Counted from the first letter of the stretch, positions 25,429 through 40,129 are shown. The stretch: 64,000 bases of DNA from Amorphoplanes friuliensis DSM 7358 (GCF_000494755.1 NC_022657.1:6912001-6976000); one strand, 5' to 3'. The notes: generated by a model not told the origin, from the sequence alone. Made by a program: numbers and translations.

Positions 25429-25776
25429 TCAGATGCGCGGCGGTCCGCGCTCACCGTTCGCGTCGACGGTGGTGCCGTGCAGCCGTCCGGCCGCATCGGT
25501 GCAGATCTCGTCGTCGCCGCCGGCCTCGCCGAGGGCAGCGCCCGCGGAGGCATCGGGGGCGGTGACGTCCGGACTTCCGACCTCGACCCGGGCGGGTGCC
25601 ACCGGCGTGTCGACCGTGGTCACGACCGTGAAGGCGGGCTCCTGAGGGGCGTCCACGGGTGTCCCGGCGAGGGCCGGGGCCGCAAAAGCCAGCGCGATCA
25701 GGGCCAGCCCGGTCAGAAATTGCAGCAGGCGGCGCCCGTCCCAGTGACGGGGGAGCAGGCGCACGACGACAGCCAC
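25429..25776 (-). CDS. Small secreted or membrane-anchored protein
   Basis: A 115-residue protein. The GTG start gives VAVVVRLLPRHWDGRRLLQ, followed by a hydrophobic helix and an ALA site that could be a signal peptide cleavage point (about residue 36). The rest is Ala/Asp/Thr-rich with one Cys, no recognised fold. TATCTT ends six bases before GTG, so a leaderless start is likely. It is divergent from the sirtuin gene. Could be a false positive, but the signal sequence and promoter placement argue for it. Confidence 0.55.
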   Translation of the reverse strand: MAVVVRLLPRHWDGRRLLQFLTGLALIALAFAAPALAGTPVDAPQEPAFTVVTTVDTPVAPARVEVGSPDVTAPDASAGAALGEAGGDDEICTDAAGRLHGTTVDANGERGPPRI

Positions 25777-25867
25777 CCGATCAAGATACCGTTCTCGGCC
25801 CGTCCGTGCACAGATAGTGGTGACTGCGTCCTTCGTCCCACTCCGGCGAGTGAGGGACCATGGGTGA

Positions 25868-26716
25868 GTGACACAGATCGAACAGCTCGTCGAGTGGACC
25901 GGCGACGGCGGCGTGGTGGTGCTCAGCGGGGCCGGCCTGTCCACCGAATCGGGCATCCCGGACTACCGTGGCCCGTCGGGCGCGGCCCGGCGCAGCGCCA
26001 CGCCGATGACCTATCAGGCCTTCACCCGGGACCCCGTGGCCCGCCGGCGGTACTGGGCGCGCAGCCACCTCGGCTGGCGCACGATCGGCGACGCCCGGCC
26101 CAACGACGGGCACCGGGCGGTCGCGCGTCTTCAGGAGCTGGCCCGGGTCGACGGCATCATCACCCAGAACGTCGACGGGCTGCACCAGGCCGGCGGCGCG
26201 CACGGCGTGGTCGAGCTGCACGGCAACCTGTCCCGGATCACCTGTCTGGACTGCGGTGAGCTGACCGCCCGTGAGGAGCACTCCGAGCGCCTGGACGCGG
26301 CCAACGCCGGCTTTGCGGCCGCGGTGACCGCGGTCAACCCCGACGGTGACGTGGACATCGACGACGCCGAGCTGGACGGCTTCACGGTGGTCGACTGTCT
26401 CGCCTGCGGCGGCATGCTCAAGCCCGACGTCGTCTACTTCGGCGAGACGGTTCCGCCCGCCCGCGTGAGCCGCAGCTTCGAGCTCGTCGCCGGTGCGCGG
26501 ACACTGCTGGTGCTGGGTTCGTCCCTGACGGTCATGTCGGGGCGGCGCTTCGTCCTGCGTGCGGCCAAGGACGGCATCCGCGTGGCGATCGTCAACCAGG
26601 GCGTCACGCGCGGCGAGCCGTACGCCGGTCTGATCGTCGATGCCGCACTGGGTGAGGTGCTGCCCGAACTGGTGCGCCGGATCGAGGGCGCGGGGCGGTT
26701 TGCACCGCTTGGATGA
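25868..26716 (+). CDS. Sir2-family NAD-dependent protein deacylase
   Basis: A 282-residue sirtuin that removes acyl groups from lysines using NAD+. Motifs: GAGLSTESGIPDYRG (21-35) for NAD binding, TQNVDGLH with the catalytic region, HG (VVELHGN), and two CxxC pairs (CLDC, CLAC) that bind structural zinc. GSSLTV and IVNQG complete the Rossmann core. The insert between the zinc pairs is acidic (DGDVDIDDAELD). Start is GTG with GAGGGA about 14 nt upstream, so spacing is loose. Monocistronic by context. Confidence 0.93.
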   Translation: MTQIEQLVEWTGDGGVVVLSGAGLSTESGIPDYRGPSGAARRSATPMTYQAFTRDPVARRRYWARSHLGWRTIGDARPNDGHRAVARLQELARVDGIITQNVDGLHQAGGAHGVVELHGNLSRITCLDCGELTAREEHSERLDAANAGFAAAVTAVNPDGDVDIDDAELDGFTVVDCLACGGMLKPDVVYFGETVPPARVSRSFELVAGARTLLVLGSSLTVMSGRRFVLRAAKDGIRVAIVNQGVTRGEPYAGLIVDAALGEVLPELVRRIEGAGRFAPLG

Positions 26717-26790
26717 CCGTTGCGAACCTTGTAAACGAGCGAGCATCCCCTTGGTTATCGTCTCGAAACCTAAATAAAGCTTCCGACTCG

Positions 26791-26820
26791 TTGACGTGAG
26801 CCGGGTCACCAGAGTTAACT
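26791..26820 (+). promoter_or_regulatory. Promoter of the LacI-family gene
   Basis: TTGACG (26791-26796), 18-nt spacer, TTAACT (26815-26820). It is followed directly by the operator-like repeats. Confidence 0.5.
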
Positions 26821-26822
26821 GC

Positions 26823-26848
26823 CGGAACCGCTCCCGAAACCGGTTCCG
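26823..26848. promoter_or_regulatory. LacI-type operator candidates
   Basis: CGGAACCG (26823-26830) and CGGTTCCG (26841-26848) form an inverted repeat, and a second near-palindrome CGAAACCGGTTCCG (26835-26848) has the central CG typical of LacI-family operators. Position just after the -10 suggests autorepression. Confidence 0.5.
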
Positions 26849-26899
26849 AAACTGCGGTGACACCATCCGGACACGTTCGCGGTAACAGTCGGAGGACAC

Positions 26900-27922
26900 G
26901 TGCCAATCACCATCGCCGATGTGGCGGCCCGGGCAAAGGTCAGCAAGACCACTGTCTCCCGGGTGCTCAACGGCAAGGGTGAACTGGACGAGTCGACCGC
27001 CGCCCGGGTCCGCAAGGTCATCGAGGAAATGGGCTACGTGCCCAGCTCACGGGCGGTCGGCCTGGCCCGTGGCCGCACCCGCGTGGTCGGCATGCTGGTC
27101 CCCTCGCTCACCTGGCCGTGGATCGGCGACGTCCTGCAGGGCGCCGTCGACGTCCTCGAGACCGAGCGGTACGGCCTGCTGCTGTTCACCTGCAACCGCG
27201 GCGAGGAGTCCATGCGCCAGTTCGGCGCCCAGGTCTCCGCCAAGAGCTTCGACGGCCTGCTGGTGATCGAGCCGGAAGGCACCCTCGACTACATCGCCAC
27301 CCTGCACGCCCGCGGGCTGCCGGTGGTGCTCATCGACGACCGCGACGTGCAGCCGGTGCAGATCCCGAGCGTCGGCACCACCAACCACACCGGCGCCGGC
27401 GCGGCCGCCCGGCACCTGCTCGAGATCGGGCGGCACAAGCCGCTCGTCATCGCGGGGCCGGAGCGCTTCGGCTGCACCGCCCAGCGGCTCGACGGGTTCG
27501 CCGCCGTCTACGCCGAGGCCGGCCACCCCGTCACCGCGGACCGCGTGCTGCCGGGCGACTTCACCATCGCCTGCGGCTTCGAGGCTGTCCAGTCCGCGTA
27601 CGAGGCGGGCCTGGAGTTCGACGCGATCTTCGCGCACAACGATCTCTCCGCCACCGGCGCGATGCAGGCCGTGCTCGACAGCGGCCGGCGCATCCCGCAG
27701 GACGTCGCGGTGGTGGGCTTCGACGACATTCCCATGGCGGCGCACACCCAGCCGCCGCTGACCACCGTGCACCAACCGCTGCGGGAGATGGGCGAGGCCG
27801 CGGCACGCACGCTGCTCGCCCACTTCGAGGGCTCACCCCTGCCCAACCGCCCGACCGTCATTCCCGCCACCTTCACCGCCCGCGGCTCGACCGGCGCGGG
27901 CCCCTATGCCGAACCTTCGTAA
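26900..27922 (+). CDS. LacI-family transcriptional regulator
   Basis: A 340-residue sugar-responsive repressor. The N-terminal HTH ([24 protein letters not shown], hinge [16 protein letters not shown]) is canonical, followed by a periplasmic-binding-like sensor domain ([19 protein letters not shown] near the C-terminus). GTG has GGAGG upstream. It directly precedes a solute-binding protein, ABC transporter and beta-glucosidase on the same strand, so it very likely represses them until a beta-glucoside binds. Confidence 0.92.
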   Translation: MPITIADVAARAKVSKTTVSRVLNGKGELDESTAARVRKVIEEMGYVPSSRAVGLARGRTRVVGMLVPSLTWPWIGDVLQGAVDVLETERYGLLLFTCNRGEESMRQFGAQVSAKSFDGLLVIEPEGTLDYIATLHARGLPVVLIDDRDVQPVQIPSVGTTNHTGAGAAARHLLEIGRHKPLVIAGPERFGCTAQRLDGFAAVYAEAGHPVTADRVLPGDFTIACGFEAVQSAYEAGLEFDAIFAHNDLSATGAMQAVLDSGRRIPQDVAVVGFDDIPMAAHTQPPLTTVHQPLREMGEAAARTLLAHFEGSPLPNRPTVIPATFTARGSTGAGPYAEPS

Positions 27923-28041
27923 CACGTACCTCGCAAGTCCCCCGGAATAGCACCTACAGCCGTTGCTCCGGCACCGGCGCACCCGCCCTTCCTCGGGGCA
28001 CCCCTCTCACCCGAATCCGTAACACCTGAGGAGAATTAGAG

Positions 28042-29727
<1,686 letters not shown>

Positions 29728-29735
29728 TCCGCACC

Positions 29736-29767
29736 GCCGCCCCCGGGACCTGTGTCCCGGGGGCGGC
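29736..29767 (+). terminator. Attenuating hairpin between binding protein and ATPase genes
   Basis: Perfect 14-bp GC-only-rich stem (29736-29749/29754-29767) and 4-nt loop with no U-tract, inside the operon. Confidence 0.65.
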
Positions 29768-29807
29768 ACCGCGGCAGTTCCGACACCCCCTGCGAAGGAA
29801 CTCGGCA

Positions 29808-30937
29808 ATGACGTTGAGCCAAGAGGCCGAGGCGCCGGCCAACGAGGTGGTGCTTGAGGCGATCGGCCTGACCAAGCACTTCCCCGTCCGCCGGCGGCTG
29901 CGCGACCTTTTCAACCGCACGCACGACGCCGTCCACGCGGTTGATGACGTACATCTCACGCTGCGGCGCGGCCGCGTGACCGCCCTGGTCGGCGAGTCCG
30001 GCTCCGGCAAATCCACCGTCGCCCGCCTGCTCGCGCAGCTCTACCCGCGCACCGCCGGCGACATCCAGCTCCACGGTCAGAGCACCAAGGTCCGGGGCGG
30101 CCGGCACTTCCGCCAGTACGCCGCCCGGGTCCAGATGATCTTCCAGGACCCGTTCGCGTCGCTGAACCCGGTGCACACCATCCGGTACCACCTGACACGG
30201 TCGCTGAAGATCCACCACAACGCGGGCAGCAACGCGGCGGAGCTCGAAGAGGCCCTGACCAACCTGCTCACCCGGGTCAGCCTGACCCCGCCGGAGCGTT
30301 ACCTCGACAAGTTCCCGCACGAGCTCTCCGGTGGTCAGCGGCAGCGTGTCGCCATCGCCCGGGCGCTGGGCGCGGACCCCGAGGCCCTGCTCGCCGACGA
30401 GCCGGTGTCCATGCTGGACGTCTCGATCCGCCTCGGCGTGCTCAACCTCCTGCGGGACCTCAAGGAACGCCTCAACCTCGCCATCCTCTACATCACCCAT
30501 GACATCGCCTCGGCCCGGTACTTCGCCGACGACACGATGGTGATGTACGCGGGCCGCATGGTCGAGGGCGGTGACAGCGAGACCGTCACCCAGACGCCGG
30601 CGCACCCGTACACCCGGCTGCTGATCGACTCGGCGCCGGACCCGGACCGCATCGCGAACATGCTCGGTGACCACGCCGACCGCGGTAACGGTGAGCCGCC
30701 CAGCCTGATCAAGCCGCCGAGCGGCTGCCGTTTCCACCCGCGCTGCCCGATGGCGATGCCGCGGTGCACGACGGACCTGCCGGTCCGGCTCGAGATCGGC
30801 GACAAGCCGGGGCACTGGGCCGCCTGCTGGCTCTACGACGAGGCCACCGTCGCGGCCGAGAAGCCCGGCTCCGCGGCGATCGATCACTCCCCCGAGGCCG
30901 TCACGGTCGCCGACCACGCGCACCCGGAGGAGGTCCG

Positions 30938-30941
<4 letters not shown>
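29808..30941 (+). CDS. Opp-type ABC transporter ATP-binding protein (OppF-like)
   Basis: A 377-residue ATPase energising sugar or peptide import. Walker [10 protein letters not shown] (62-70), Q-loop [11 protein letters not shown], signature LSGGQRQR, Walker B-type [11 protein letters not shown] and the His switch THD are present. The C-terminal oligopeptide-type extension is there, with a Cys-containing CRFHPRCPM...RC pattern, and a further acidic tail. Its TGA overlaps the permease ATG. One ATPase sits before the permeases and the other after them. Confidence 0.93.
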
Positions 30942-31918
<977 letters not shown>

Positions 31919-31921
31919 CAG

Positions 31922-33003
31922 GTGACCATTCCCACCTCCAGCATCGACCAGGTCATCCCCGGCCAGGGCGCGATGGCCCAGCCCGAGCCGGCCAAGCCCA
32001 AGAAGGAGAAGCGCCGGCGGTTCCGGTTCGTCTCCAACCGCAAGGCCGCGACCGGCATCATCGTCCTGGGTATCTACCTGCTCTTCGCGATCATCGGTCC
32101 CTGGGTCGCTCCGTACGACCCGGACGCCCGCGGTGACCAGTTCGTGGCGCCGCCGTCGGCGGACCACTGGTTCGGCACCACCCACCTGGGCCAGGACATC
32201 TTCAGCCAGATCCTGGTCGGTACGCGGGCCGTCATGCTGGTCGGCCTGGCCGCCGGCGTGCTCGCCACGCTGCTGTCGGTGCTCATCGGTGTCACCGCCG
32301 GCTACCTCGGCGGCGGCTGGGACGACAGCCTCTCGGCGCTGTCCAACGTCTTCCTGGTGATCCCGGCGCTGCCGCTGATCATCATCGTGACGGCGGCGGT
32401 CCCGGGTGGTGGTGACACCCTGGTCGCCCTGATCATCGGCTTCACGTCGTGGGCCTGGGGCGCCCGGGTGCTGAGAGCCCAGACACTGTCGTTGCGCAGA
32501 CGCGACTACATCGAGGCCTCCCGGGCCAACGGCGAGTCGACCTGGCGCATCGTGATCTTCGAGATCCTGCCCAACCTCACGGCGATCATCGCGTCCGGCT
32601 TCGTCGGCACGGTCATCTTCGCGGTCACCTCGGAGATCACCCTCGCGTTCATCGGCATCGGCTCGGTGTCCTCGTGGAACTGGGGCACGATCCTCTTCTG
32701 GGCGCAGAGCCAGCAGGCGCTGGCCCAGGGGGCGTGGTGGTGGTTCGTCCCGGCCGGTCTCGCGATCGCGTTCCTGGGCACCGCCCTCTCGCTGATCAAC
32801 TTCGGTATCGACGAGTTCGTCAGCCCCCGCCTGCGCAGCATGGGCAAGACCAAGGTGAAGACCGCCTCGGGTCGTACCGTCCGGATGCGCGTCGGCTTCA
32901 CCCCGGTCCTCGACAACTCGGCGGCGCCGCACACCCACGCCAGCCCGATCCCGGTCATCGGCGGCAAGCCGACCCCGGTGAACCGCAGCAAGGAGGCGGC
33001 ACA

Positions 33004-33007
<4 letters not shown>
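31922..33007 (+). CDS. ABC transporter permease (OppC-like)
   Basis: A 361-residue second permease. After a Lys-rich cytoplasmic N-terminus come helices with [29 protein letters not shown] (OppC signature) and the EAA loop [19 protein letters not shown]. The C-terminus is a ~55-residue basic, Pro-rich tail unusual for the family. GTG start 3 bp after the OppB-like stop. Confidence 0.92.
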
Positions 33008-34011
<1,004 letters not shown>

Positions 34012-34023
34012 AACACCGACACC

Positions 34024-34053
34024 GACGGCCCCGGCCTTACCGCCGGGGCCGTC
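34024..34053 (+). terminator. Hairpin between transporter and beta-glucosidase genes
   Basis: Perfect 12-bp stem (34024-34035/34042-34053), 6-nt loop, 13 bp past the ATPase stop. Confidence 0.65.
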
Positions 34054-34084
34054 CTCGTACCCATCCCCGCTCCTCAGGAGAACC

Positions 34085-35488
<1,404 letters not shown>

Positions 35489-35495
35489 TCGGGGG

Positions 35496-35531
35496 AGATG
35501 AACGGCCCGGCTCCGGCCGGGCCTTTCATCT
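35496..35531. terminator. Terminator between beta-glucosidase and ROK genes
   Basis: Outer 7-bp stem (35496-35502/35525-35531) enclosing an inner 7-bp GC stem (35504-35510/35517-35523). It serves the + strand; the convergent ROK stop is 20 bp further. Confidence 0.7.
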
Positions 35532-35551
35532 GTCCGGGCCGGTGCTCGTTC

Positions 35552-36811
35552 TCAGTGACGGCCCCGGCTCATCGAGCGGCGGTGGGCGGCGCGCGACAGC
35601 GGCGCCGCCTGCCCCGACGTGACCGGCAGGCCGCCGTCGGCGAGCAGCCGAGCGATCGGCAGCGTGGCCGCCCCCATCGCCACGGCGTCGGGGCCGAGCT
35701 GGCAGAGATCGATCCGGGTCCGCGAGTACGGCTGCTTCAGGGCGTTTCGTGCGGCTGCGGCCCGAATGTCGGGAAGAAAGCGCTCTCCCAACGCCAAACC
35801 GGCCGGGCCACCGAGCACGATGCGCTCCGGGGAGAAGAGATTGACCAGCCCCGCGATGCCCGCACCCAGATAGCCGACGGTCTCGGCGATGATGTCGGCG
35901 GCCTCACCCTCCAGCGCGCCGTCGGCGGCCAGCATCCGGCTGAGCAGTTTCGGCTCCGGCTGCTGCCCGGTCGCCGCGGCAAGCCGGGCGATGACCTTCT
36001 CCGCGCCGATGTACGCCTCGAGGCACCCCCGGGCACCGCACCGGCAGACGTCCCCGTCGTACACCAGGGTGGTGTGGCCCCACTCCCCCGCGTTGCTGAA
36101 CGCGCCGCGGTAGCTGCGCCCGTCCATCACGACGGCCGCACCGACGCCGGTCCCGACCATGACTATCACCGCGTGCCGGGCGCCCCGGCCCGCGCCGAAC
36201 CACATCTCGGCCTGGCCGACGGTCTTCGCACCGTTCTCCACGAAGATCTGCACGTCGGTGCCGGCCGCGAGCATGTCGCCCAGCGGAACGGCGTCCCAGC
36301 CGGTCGTCTGCGAGTGGACCACCGGCGAGCCGCCGGTCTGATCCACGACCCCGGCGACACCGACGCCGTAACCGAGCACCTCCGAGCGGGCGATGCCGGC
36401 CTCGGCGACAACCGAGTCGAGACCCTCGAGCAGCTTTGCCGCCGCCACCTCCGGGTCGGGGCCGCCGGTGCCGAGCGAATACTGCGCGACACCCAGACGC
36501 GACATGGCCAGGTCGTACAGCTCCACCAGGACCCGTGTCTCACCGACGTCGGCGCCCACGACGTAGCCGTACCCGGGGGCGACGCGCAGGAGCGCGCGGG
36601 GCCGCCCGCCGTCCGAACCGACCAGGCCGGCCTCCTCGACCAGACCCTCGTCGATCATCTCGCCGATCAGGTTGCTCACGCTCGCCTGGCTCAGCGCCGT
36701 CGTGTCACCGAGCTGTTGCCGGCTCTGCCGGCCGCCGTGGAACAGGTCCGTGAGCAGGCTGGCCCGGTTCGCGCGGCGGACATCCCGCACCGTCGTACGC
36801 CTGGTCTCCAA
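35552..36811 (-). CDS. ROK-family transcriptional regulator
   Basis: A 419-residue repressor of the NagC/XylR class. An N-terminal winged helix (TTALSQASVSNLIGEMIDEGLV, about residues 37-60) precedes the ROK sugar-kinase fold, with GADVGETRV, GTGVGAAVVMDG and the zinc motif CRCGARGCLE. Such regulators respond to sugars or sugar phosphates. It is convergent with the GH1 operon, so it may report the sugar status for that locus, but its operator at 36860-36880 points to autoregulation. Confidence 0.92.
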   Translation of the reverse strand: METRRTTVRDVRRANRASLLTDLFHGGRQSRQQLGDTTALSQASVSNLIGEMIDEGLVEEAGLVGSDGGRPRALLRVAPGYGYVVGADVGETRVLVELYDLAMSRLGVAQYSLGTGGPDPEVAAAKLLEGLDSVVAEAGIARSEVLGYGVGVAGVVDQTGGSPVVHSQTTGWDAVPLGDMLAAGTDVQIFVENGAKTVGQAEMWFGAGRGARHAVIVMVGTGVGAAVVMDGRSYRGAFSNAGEWGHTTLVYDGDVCRCGARGCLEAYIGAEKVIARLAAATGQQPEPKLLSRMLAADGALEGEAADIIAETVGYLGAGIAGLVNLFSPERIVLGGPAGLALGERFLPDIRAAAARNALKQPYSRTRIDLCQLGPDAVAMGAATLPIARLLADGGLPVTSGQAAPLSRAAHRRSMSRGRH

Positions 36812-36859
36812 CCTCTACCACCTTCACATTCAGCCCTGTCGACCTGCCATCTAACGCTA

Positions 36860-36880
36860 TGCCACTGACATCATGTGGCA
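36860..36880. promoter_or_regulatory. Inverted repeat, possible ROK operator
   Basis: TGCCAC and GTGGCA separated by 9 bp, 49 bp before the ROK gene and in the divergent region with the methyltransferase gene. Confidence 0.4.
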
Positions 36881-36924
36881 CGGGCGGCACGGAAACCACC
36901 ACGCGGACCGGCCCGGAGCTGCGA

Positions 36925-36930
36925 TAGCGT
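36925..36930 (+). promoter_or_regulatory. Leaderless -10 hexamer (TAGCGT)
   Basis: TAGCGT ends 6 nt before the GTG of the methyltransferase gene; no Shine-Dalgarno is present. Confidence 0.45.
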
Positions 36931-36936
36931 CGCGCC

Positions 36937-37770
36937 GTGACCGACTATCGCGACCTCAACCGGGCCAATTGGGACGAGCGGGCGCGGGCCCACGCCGCGT
37001 CCGCCGACTACCGGGTGACCGATTTTGCCGCCGACCCCGAGCACCTGAGCGACGTGGTCCGCTTCGACCTCCCGCTGCTCGGCGACGTCAAGGGCCTGCG
37101 CGGCGTGCACCTGCAGTGCCACATCGGCACCGACACGGTCTCACTGGCCCGCCTCGGCGCCACCATGACCGGCGTCGACTTCTCCTCCGCCTCGCTGGCC
37201 GAGGCACGCCGCATCTCAGGGCTCGCGGGCAACCCGGTCGAGTTCGTCGAGTCCGAGCTCTACAGCGCCGCCGACAAGCTGGGCCGCGGCGGCTTCGACC
37301 TCGTCTACACCGGGATCGGCGCGCTGTGCTGGCTGCCCGACATCCGGGGGTGGGCGCGGGTCGTCGCCGACCTGCTGCGCCCCGGCGGCCGCCTCTTCCT
37401 CCGCGAGGGCCACCCGATCCTGTGGGCGCTCGCCGACCCGCTGCCCGCCGGCGGGACGCTCGCGCTCGACTACTCCTACTTCGAGCAGGCGGAGCCGCAG
37501 ATCTGGAACGAGGGCGGCACCTACGTCGAGACCGACGCCGTTTTCACCCACAACACCACCCACGAGTGGAACCACGGCCTCGGCGAGATCGTGACCGCCC
37601 TGCTCGACGCCGGTCTGAGCGTGACCGGGCTCGTCGAGCACACCTCGGTGCCGTGGGAGGCGCTCCGGGGTCACATGCACCAGTTGGACAACGGCGAATG
37701 GCAGCTCACGGACCGCCCGGAACGGCTTCCGCACTCGTACACGCTGCAGGCGGTCCGCAACGCCGTTTAA
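36937..37770 (+). CDS. Class I SAM-dependent methyltransferase
   Basis: A 277-residue methyltransferase. Motif I is GVHLQCHIGTDTVSLARLGA with the Gly-rich loop; the acidic loop TGVDFSSASL and FDLVYTGIGALCWL follow. The N-terminal start TDYRDLNRANWDERA is typical of small-molecule methyltransferases of actinomycetes. Substrate unknown. GTG start looks leaderless. The gene is monocistronic. Confidence 0.85.
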   Translation: MTDYRDLNRANWDERARAHAASADYRVTDFAADPEHLSDVVRFDLPLLGDVKGLRGVHLQCHIGTDTVSLARLGATMTGVDFSSASLAEARRISGLAGNPVEFVESELYSAADKLGRGGFDLVYTGIGALCWLPDIRGWARVVADLLRPGGRLFLREGHPILWALADPLPAGGTLALDYSYFEQAEPQIWNEGGTYVETDAVFTHNTTHEWNHGLGEIVTALLDAGLSVTGLVEHTSVPWEALRGHMHQLDNGEWQLTDRPERLPHSYTLQAVRNAV

Positions 37771-37826
37771 AGATCGAAGCATTTGGGGTATCTCGCGGCC
37801 AGTCCCCCCACGACATAGGAGCCCCG

Positions 37827-38036
37827 ATGCGCGCAGGATCAATCGGCGGAGTCATCGTCATCATCTGGCTCGTCCTCGGCGCCGTCGCCGCGTTCGAGCG
37901 TGGTTACTTCAAGGACACCGGCGACGCCAGCTGTGCCGAGGCCGGCACGGTCGTCGTCACGGTGGTCGCCGGCCCGCTCAACTGGCTGGGCGTCAACCCG
38001 AAAATCACCTGCGACATCCCGGAGCCGTCGAAGTAG
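37827..38036 (+). CDS. Small membrane protein (69 residues)
   Basis: A short protein with two hydrophobic segments (about residues 6-24 and 38-53), and two Cys (Cys36 and Cys62) that could pair outside. ATG has TAGGAG five bases before it. No characterised family. The C-terminal NPKITCDIPEPSK is hydrophilic. Independent of the neighbouring genes. Confidence 0.72.
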   Translation: MRAGSIGGVIVIIWLVLGAVAAFERGYFKDTGDASCAEAGTVVVTVVAGPLNWLGVNPKITCDIPEPSK

Positions 38037-38059
38037 ATCGCAGTGGATGGGTTACCCCC

Positions 38060-38065
38060 TATCCT
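38060..38065 (+). promoter_or_regulatory. Leaderless -10 hexamer (TATCCT)
   Basis: TATCCT ends 6 nt before the GTG of the diguanylate cyclase gene. Confidence 0.5.
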
Positions 38066-38071
38066 GGCTCA

Positions 38072-39691
38072 GTGCTCTTCGTCGCAGGACGCCGTCGTTC
38101 GCTTGAGAACGGCGGCGTCCCGCCGATGGTGCCTGTGTCTCCTGCCCGGGAGGCGGTGGAGCGACCACAGGCAGGCGTGATGAGACAGATCCTGACCGGC
38201 TTACGCCGTGATCGACTGCTGCTCGCCCTGTGTGCCACGACCGCCGGCCTCGTTCTCTGGTACGCGACAGCACCCGCGAGCCGCACCGCCCAGGTCGTGA
38301 CCGCCTGGGTTTTTGTTGCGGCAGTGCACATCTGCCTCATCGGGATCACCCGCTCCTTCACACGTACGCCCGGACTGCCCGCCGTCGCCCGGAGGTTCTG
38401 GCGTGCCGTCCTCGCCGGCGCGATCGTCTACCTCATCGGCGACCTGGCGCAGATCGTCGAAGCGGCCTCCCACCCGGCCCTCGCCACCGCCGCGACCGGC
38501 GGCAAGATCCAGGTGGCCACCCTCTCGGCCGGCAGCGCCTGGCTGATGATCACGCTGCTCACCGCACCGCTCGGACTCACCACCCGCCGCGAACGCCTCC
38601 GCTTCTGGCTGGACGTCGCGACGGTCATGGTCGCGGCCGTGGTCGTCGGCTGGTCCCTGATCGTCCCCGACCACCCGGCCGCCCTGCTCGACGCCGCCGC
38701 GCCGGTGCTGATGGGCCCGGTCGTCCTGCTCCTCTGCGTGTTCGTCGTCGTGAAGCTGACGATGTCCGGCACCACACTCTTCACCCGCTCCTGCGCCCTG
38801 ATCGGCACCGCCGCGGCGGCGCTCAAGTCCGGCGCGGACGGCCTCGGCCCCGAGCAGCTGCACTGGTTCCTGGCCCTGACGATCACCGCGCACGCGATGC
38901 TGACGATCGCGGTCCGCATCACGCATCTCCAGGTGCTCCACAACCCGTCGGCTCTGGAGACCCGCCGTCGCCGGCGTCCGTACAGCCCGCTGCCGTACGG
39001 CGCGATCGTCGTCACGTACGGCCTGCTGACCGTGGCGATCTGGCGACAGGAGACGGCCACCATCCCGATCGCCCTCGCCGGCGCCGCGATCAGCACGTTG
39101 CTGGTCGTGCTCCGCCAGCTCGACGCGTTCCGGGAGAACGCTCTGCTGCTGAGCCGGTTGCACCAGTCGCTGGAGCAACGCGACACCCTCGCGGCCCGCC
39201 TCCAGCACCAGGCTTTCCACGACGGCCTCACCGGCCTGCCGAACCGTCAGCTCTACTCCCAGCGGCTGGACGCGGCGCTGGCGGCGGACGGTCCCGTGGT
39301 CGTCATGCTGATCGACCTCGACGACTTCAAGCCGGTCAACGACGCGTACGGCCACGCCGCCGGCGACGCGCTCCTCAAAGTGATCGCCGACCGCATGCGC
39401 GCCTGCGTCCGCGAAACCGACACGGTCGCCCGCATCGGCGGCGACGAGTTCGCGGTCCTGCTGTCATCCCTGCCCGGCGGTGACCCGTTGGAGATCGCCG
39501 CCCGCATCGTCCGCGAGGTCGAAGCCCCGGTCCCCGTCGACGGAGGGGTAGCCCAGGTCGGCGCCAGCGTCGGCATCGCCTTCGCCCGCCCGGACCTCCA
39601 CGACGCCGAGGCCCTCCTCCGCGAAGCCGACCACGCGATGTACGCGGTCAAGCGCGACGGCAAGGGCTCGTACGCCGTATCGCCGGGCTGA
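38072..39691 (+). CDS. Membrane-bound diguanylate cyclase (GGDEF)
   Basis: A 539-residue protein. The N-terminal ~330 residues form eight to ten membrane helices; a short coiled coil (ENALLLSRLHQSLEQRDTLAARLQ) links to the GGDEF domain. RIGGDEFAVL at 455-463 is intact, and an RETD at 447-450 five residues upstream fits the inhibitory I-site, so it should make c-di-GMP and be product-inhibited. GTG 38072 is leaderless behind TATCCT; alternatives are ATG 38126 and ATG 38180, each lacking a clear RBS. A 13-bp hairpin lies at 38088-38119 inside the first codons. Confidence 0.88.
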   Translation: MLFVAGRRRSLENGGVPPMVPVSPAREAVERPQAGVMRQILTGLRRDRLLLALCATTAGLVLWYATAPASRTAQVVTAWVFVAAVHICLIGITRSFTRTPGLPAVARRFWRAVLAGAIVYLIGDLAQIVEAASHPALATAATGGKIQVATLSAGSAWLMITLLTAPLGLTTRRERLRFWLDVATVMVAAVVVGWSLIVPDHPAALLDAAAPVLMGPVVLLLCVFVVVKLTMSGTTLFTRSCALIGTAAAALKSGADGLGPEQLHWFLALTITAHAMLTIAVRITHLQVLHNPSALETRRRRRPYSPLPYGAIVVTYGLLTVAIWRQETATIPIALAGAAISTLLVVLRQLDAFRENALLLSRLHQSLEQRDTLAARLQHQAFHDGLTGLPNRQLYSQRLDAALAADGPVVVMLIDLDDFKPVNDAYGHAAGDALLKVIADRMRACVRETDTVARIGGDEFAVLLSSLPGGDPLEIAARIVREVEAPVPVDGGVAQVGASVGIAFARPDLHDAEALLREADHAMYAVKRDGKGSYAVSPG

Positions 39692-39709
39692 TCCCGTAAC
39701 TTGGGGGTC

Positions 39710-40129
39710 ATGCCAGCGGATGCCCGGGACGACGTGAGCCTGTGGCTGTTCTGGAAACGTACCGGTGAAATGGTCCGCAGCAACGTGGTCGCCGAGGTGA
39801 CCGCGGGCAGCGGGCTGTCGGAGCCCGAGCTCACCGTGCTGGTCCAGGTCAACGAGGCCGGCGGCCGGCTGCGCCAGAATTCTCTCGCCGCGGCGACCGG
39901 CTGGGACCGCGGCCGCCTGTCCCACCTGCTCACCCGGATGGAGTCACGCGGGTACGTGTCCCGCGAGCGCCTCCGCAACGGCGTGGAGATCGTCATGCTC
40001 GCGCCCGGGCAGGACGTCATCACCGCCGCCCAGCCTCACCTGGCCGCAGCGGTCGACCGGCACCTGACGGGAAAGCTCACCCCCGCCCAGCGCGAGGCTC
40101 TGCGGGAGATCCTGACGCACCTCTGTTGA
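39710..40129 (+). CDS. MarR-family transcriptional regulator
   Basis: A 139-residue winged-helix repressor (RLRQNSLAAATGWDRGRLSHLLTRM, wing about 85-100). ATG is leaderless behind TAACTT. The gene's last codons overlap the first of two palindromic operators that lie before the aldo/keto reductase gene, so it most likely controls that gene. No ligand can be deduced. Confidence 0.85.
   Translation: MPADARDDVSLWLFWKRTGEMVRSNVVAEVTAGSGLSEPELTVLVQVNEAGGRLRQNSLAAATGWDRGRLSHLLTRMESRGYVSRERLRNGVEIVMLAPGQDVITAAQPHLAAAVDRHLTGKLTPAQREALREILTHLC

Noticed and set aside
26717-26790. AT-rich patch as an origin or attachment site
   Set aside because: No repeats or integrase gene nearby; it is explained as the promoter region of the LacI gene.
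27918-28025. Direct repeats CGTAACAC exactly 100 bp apart before the binding-protein gene
   Set aside because: Only 8 bp long, and one copy overlaps the LacI stop; too weak to call an operator.
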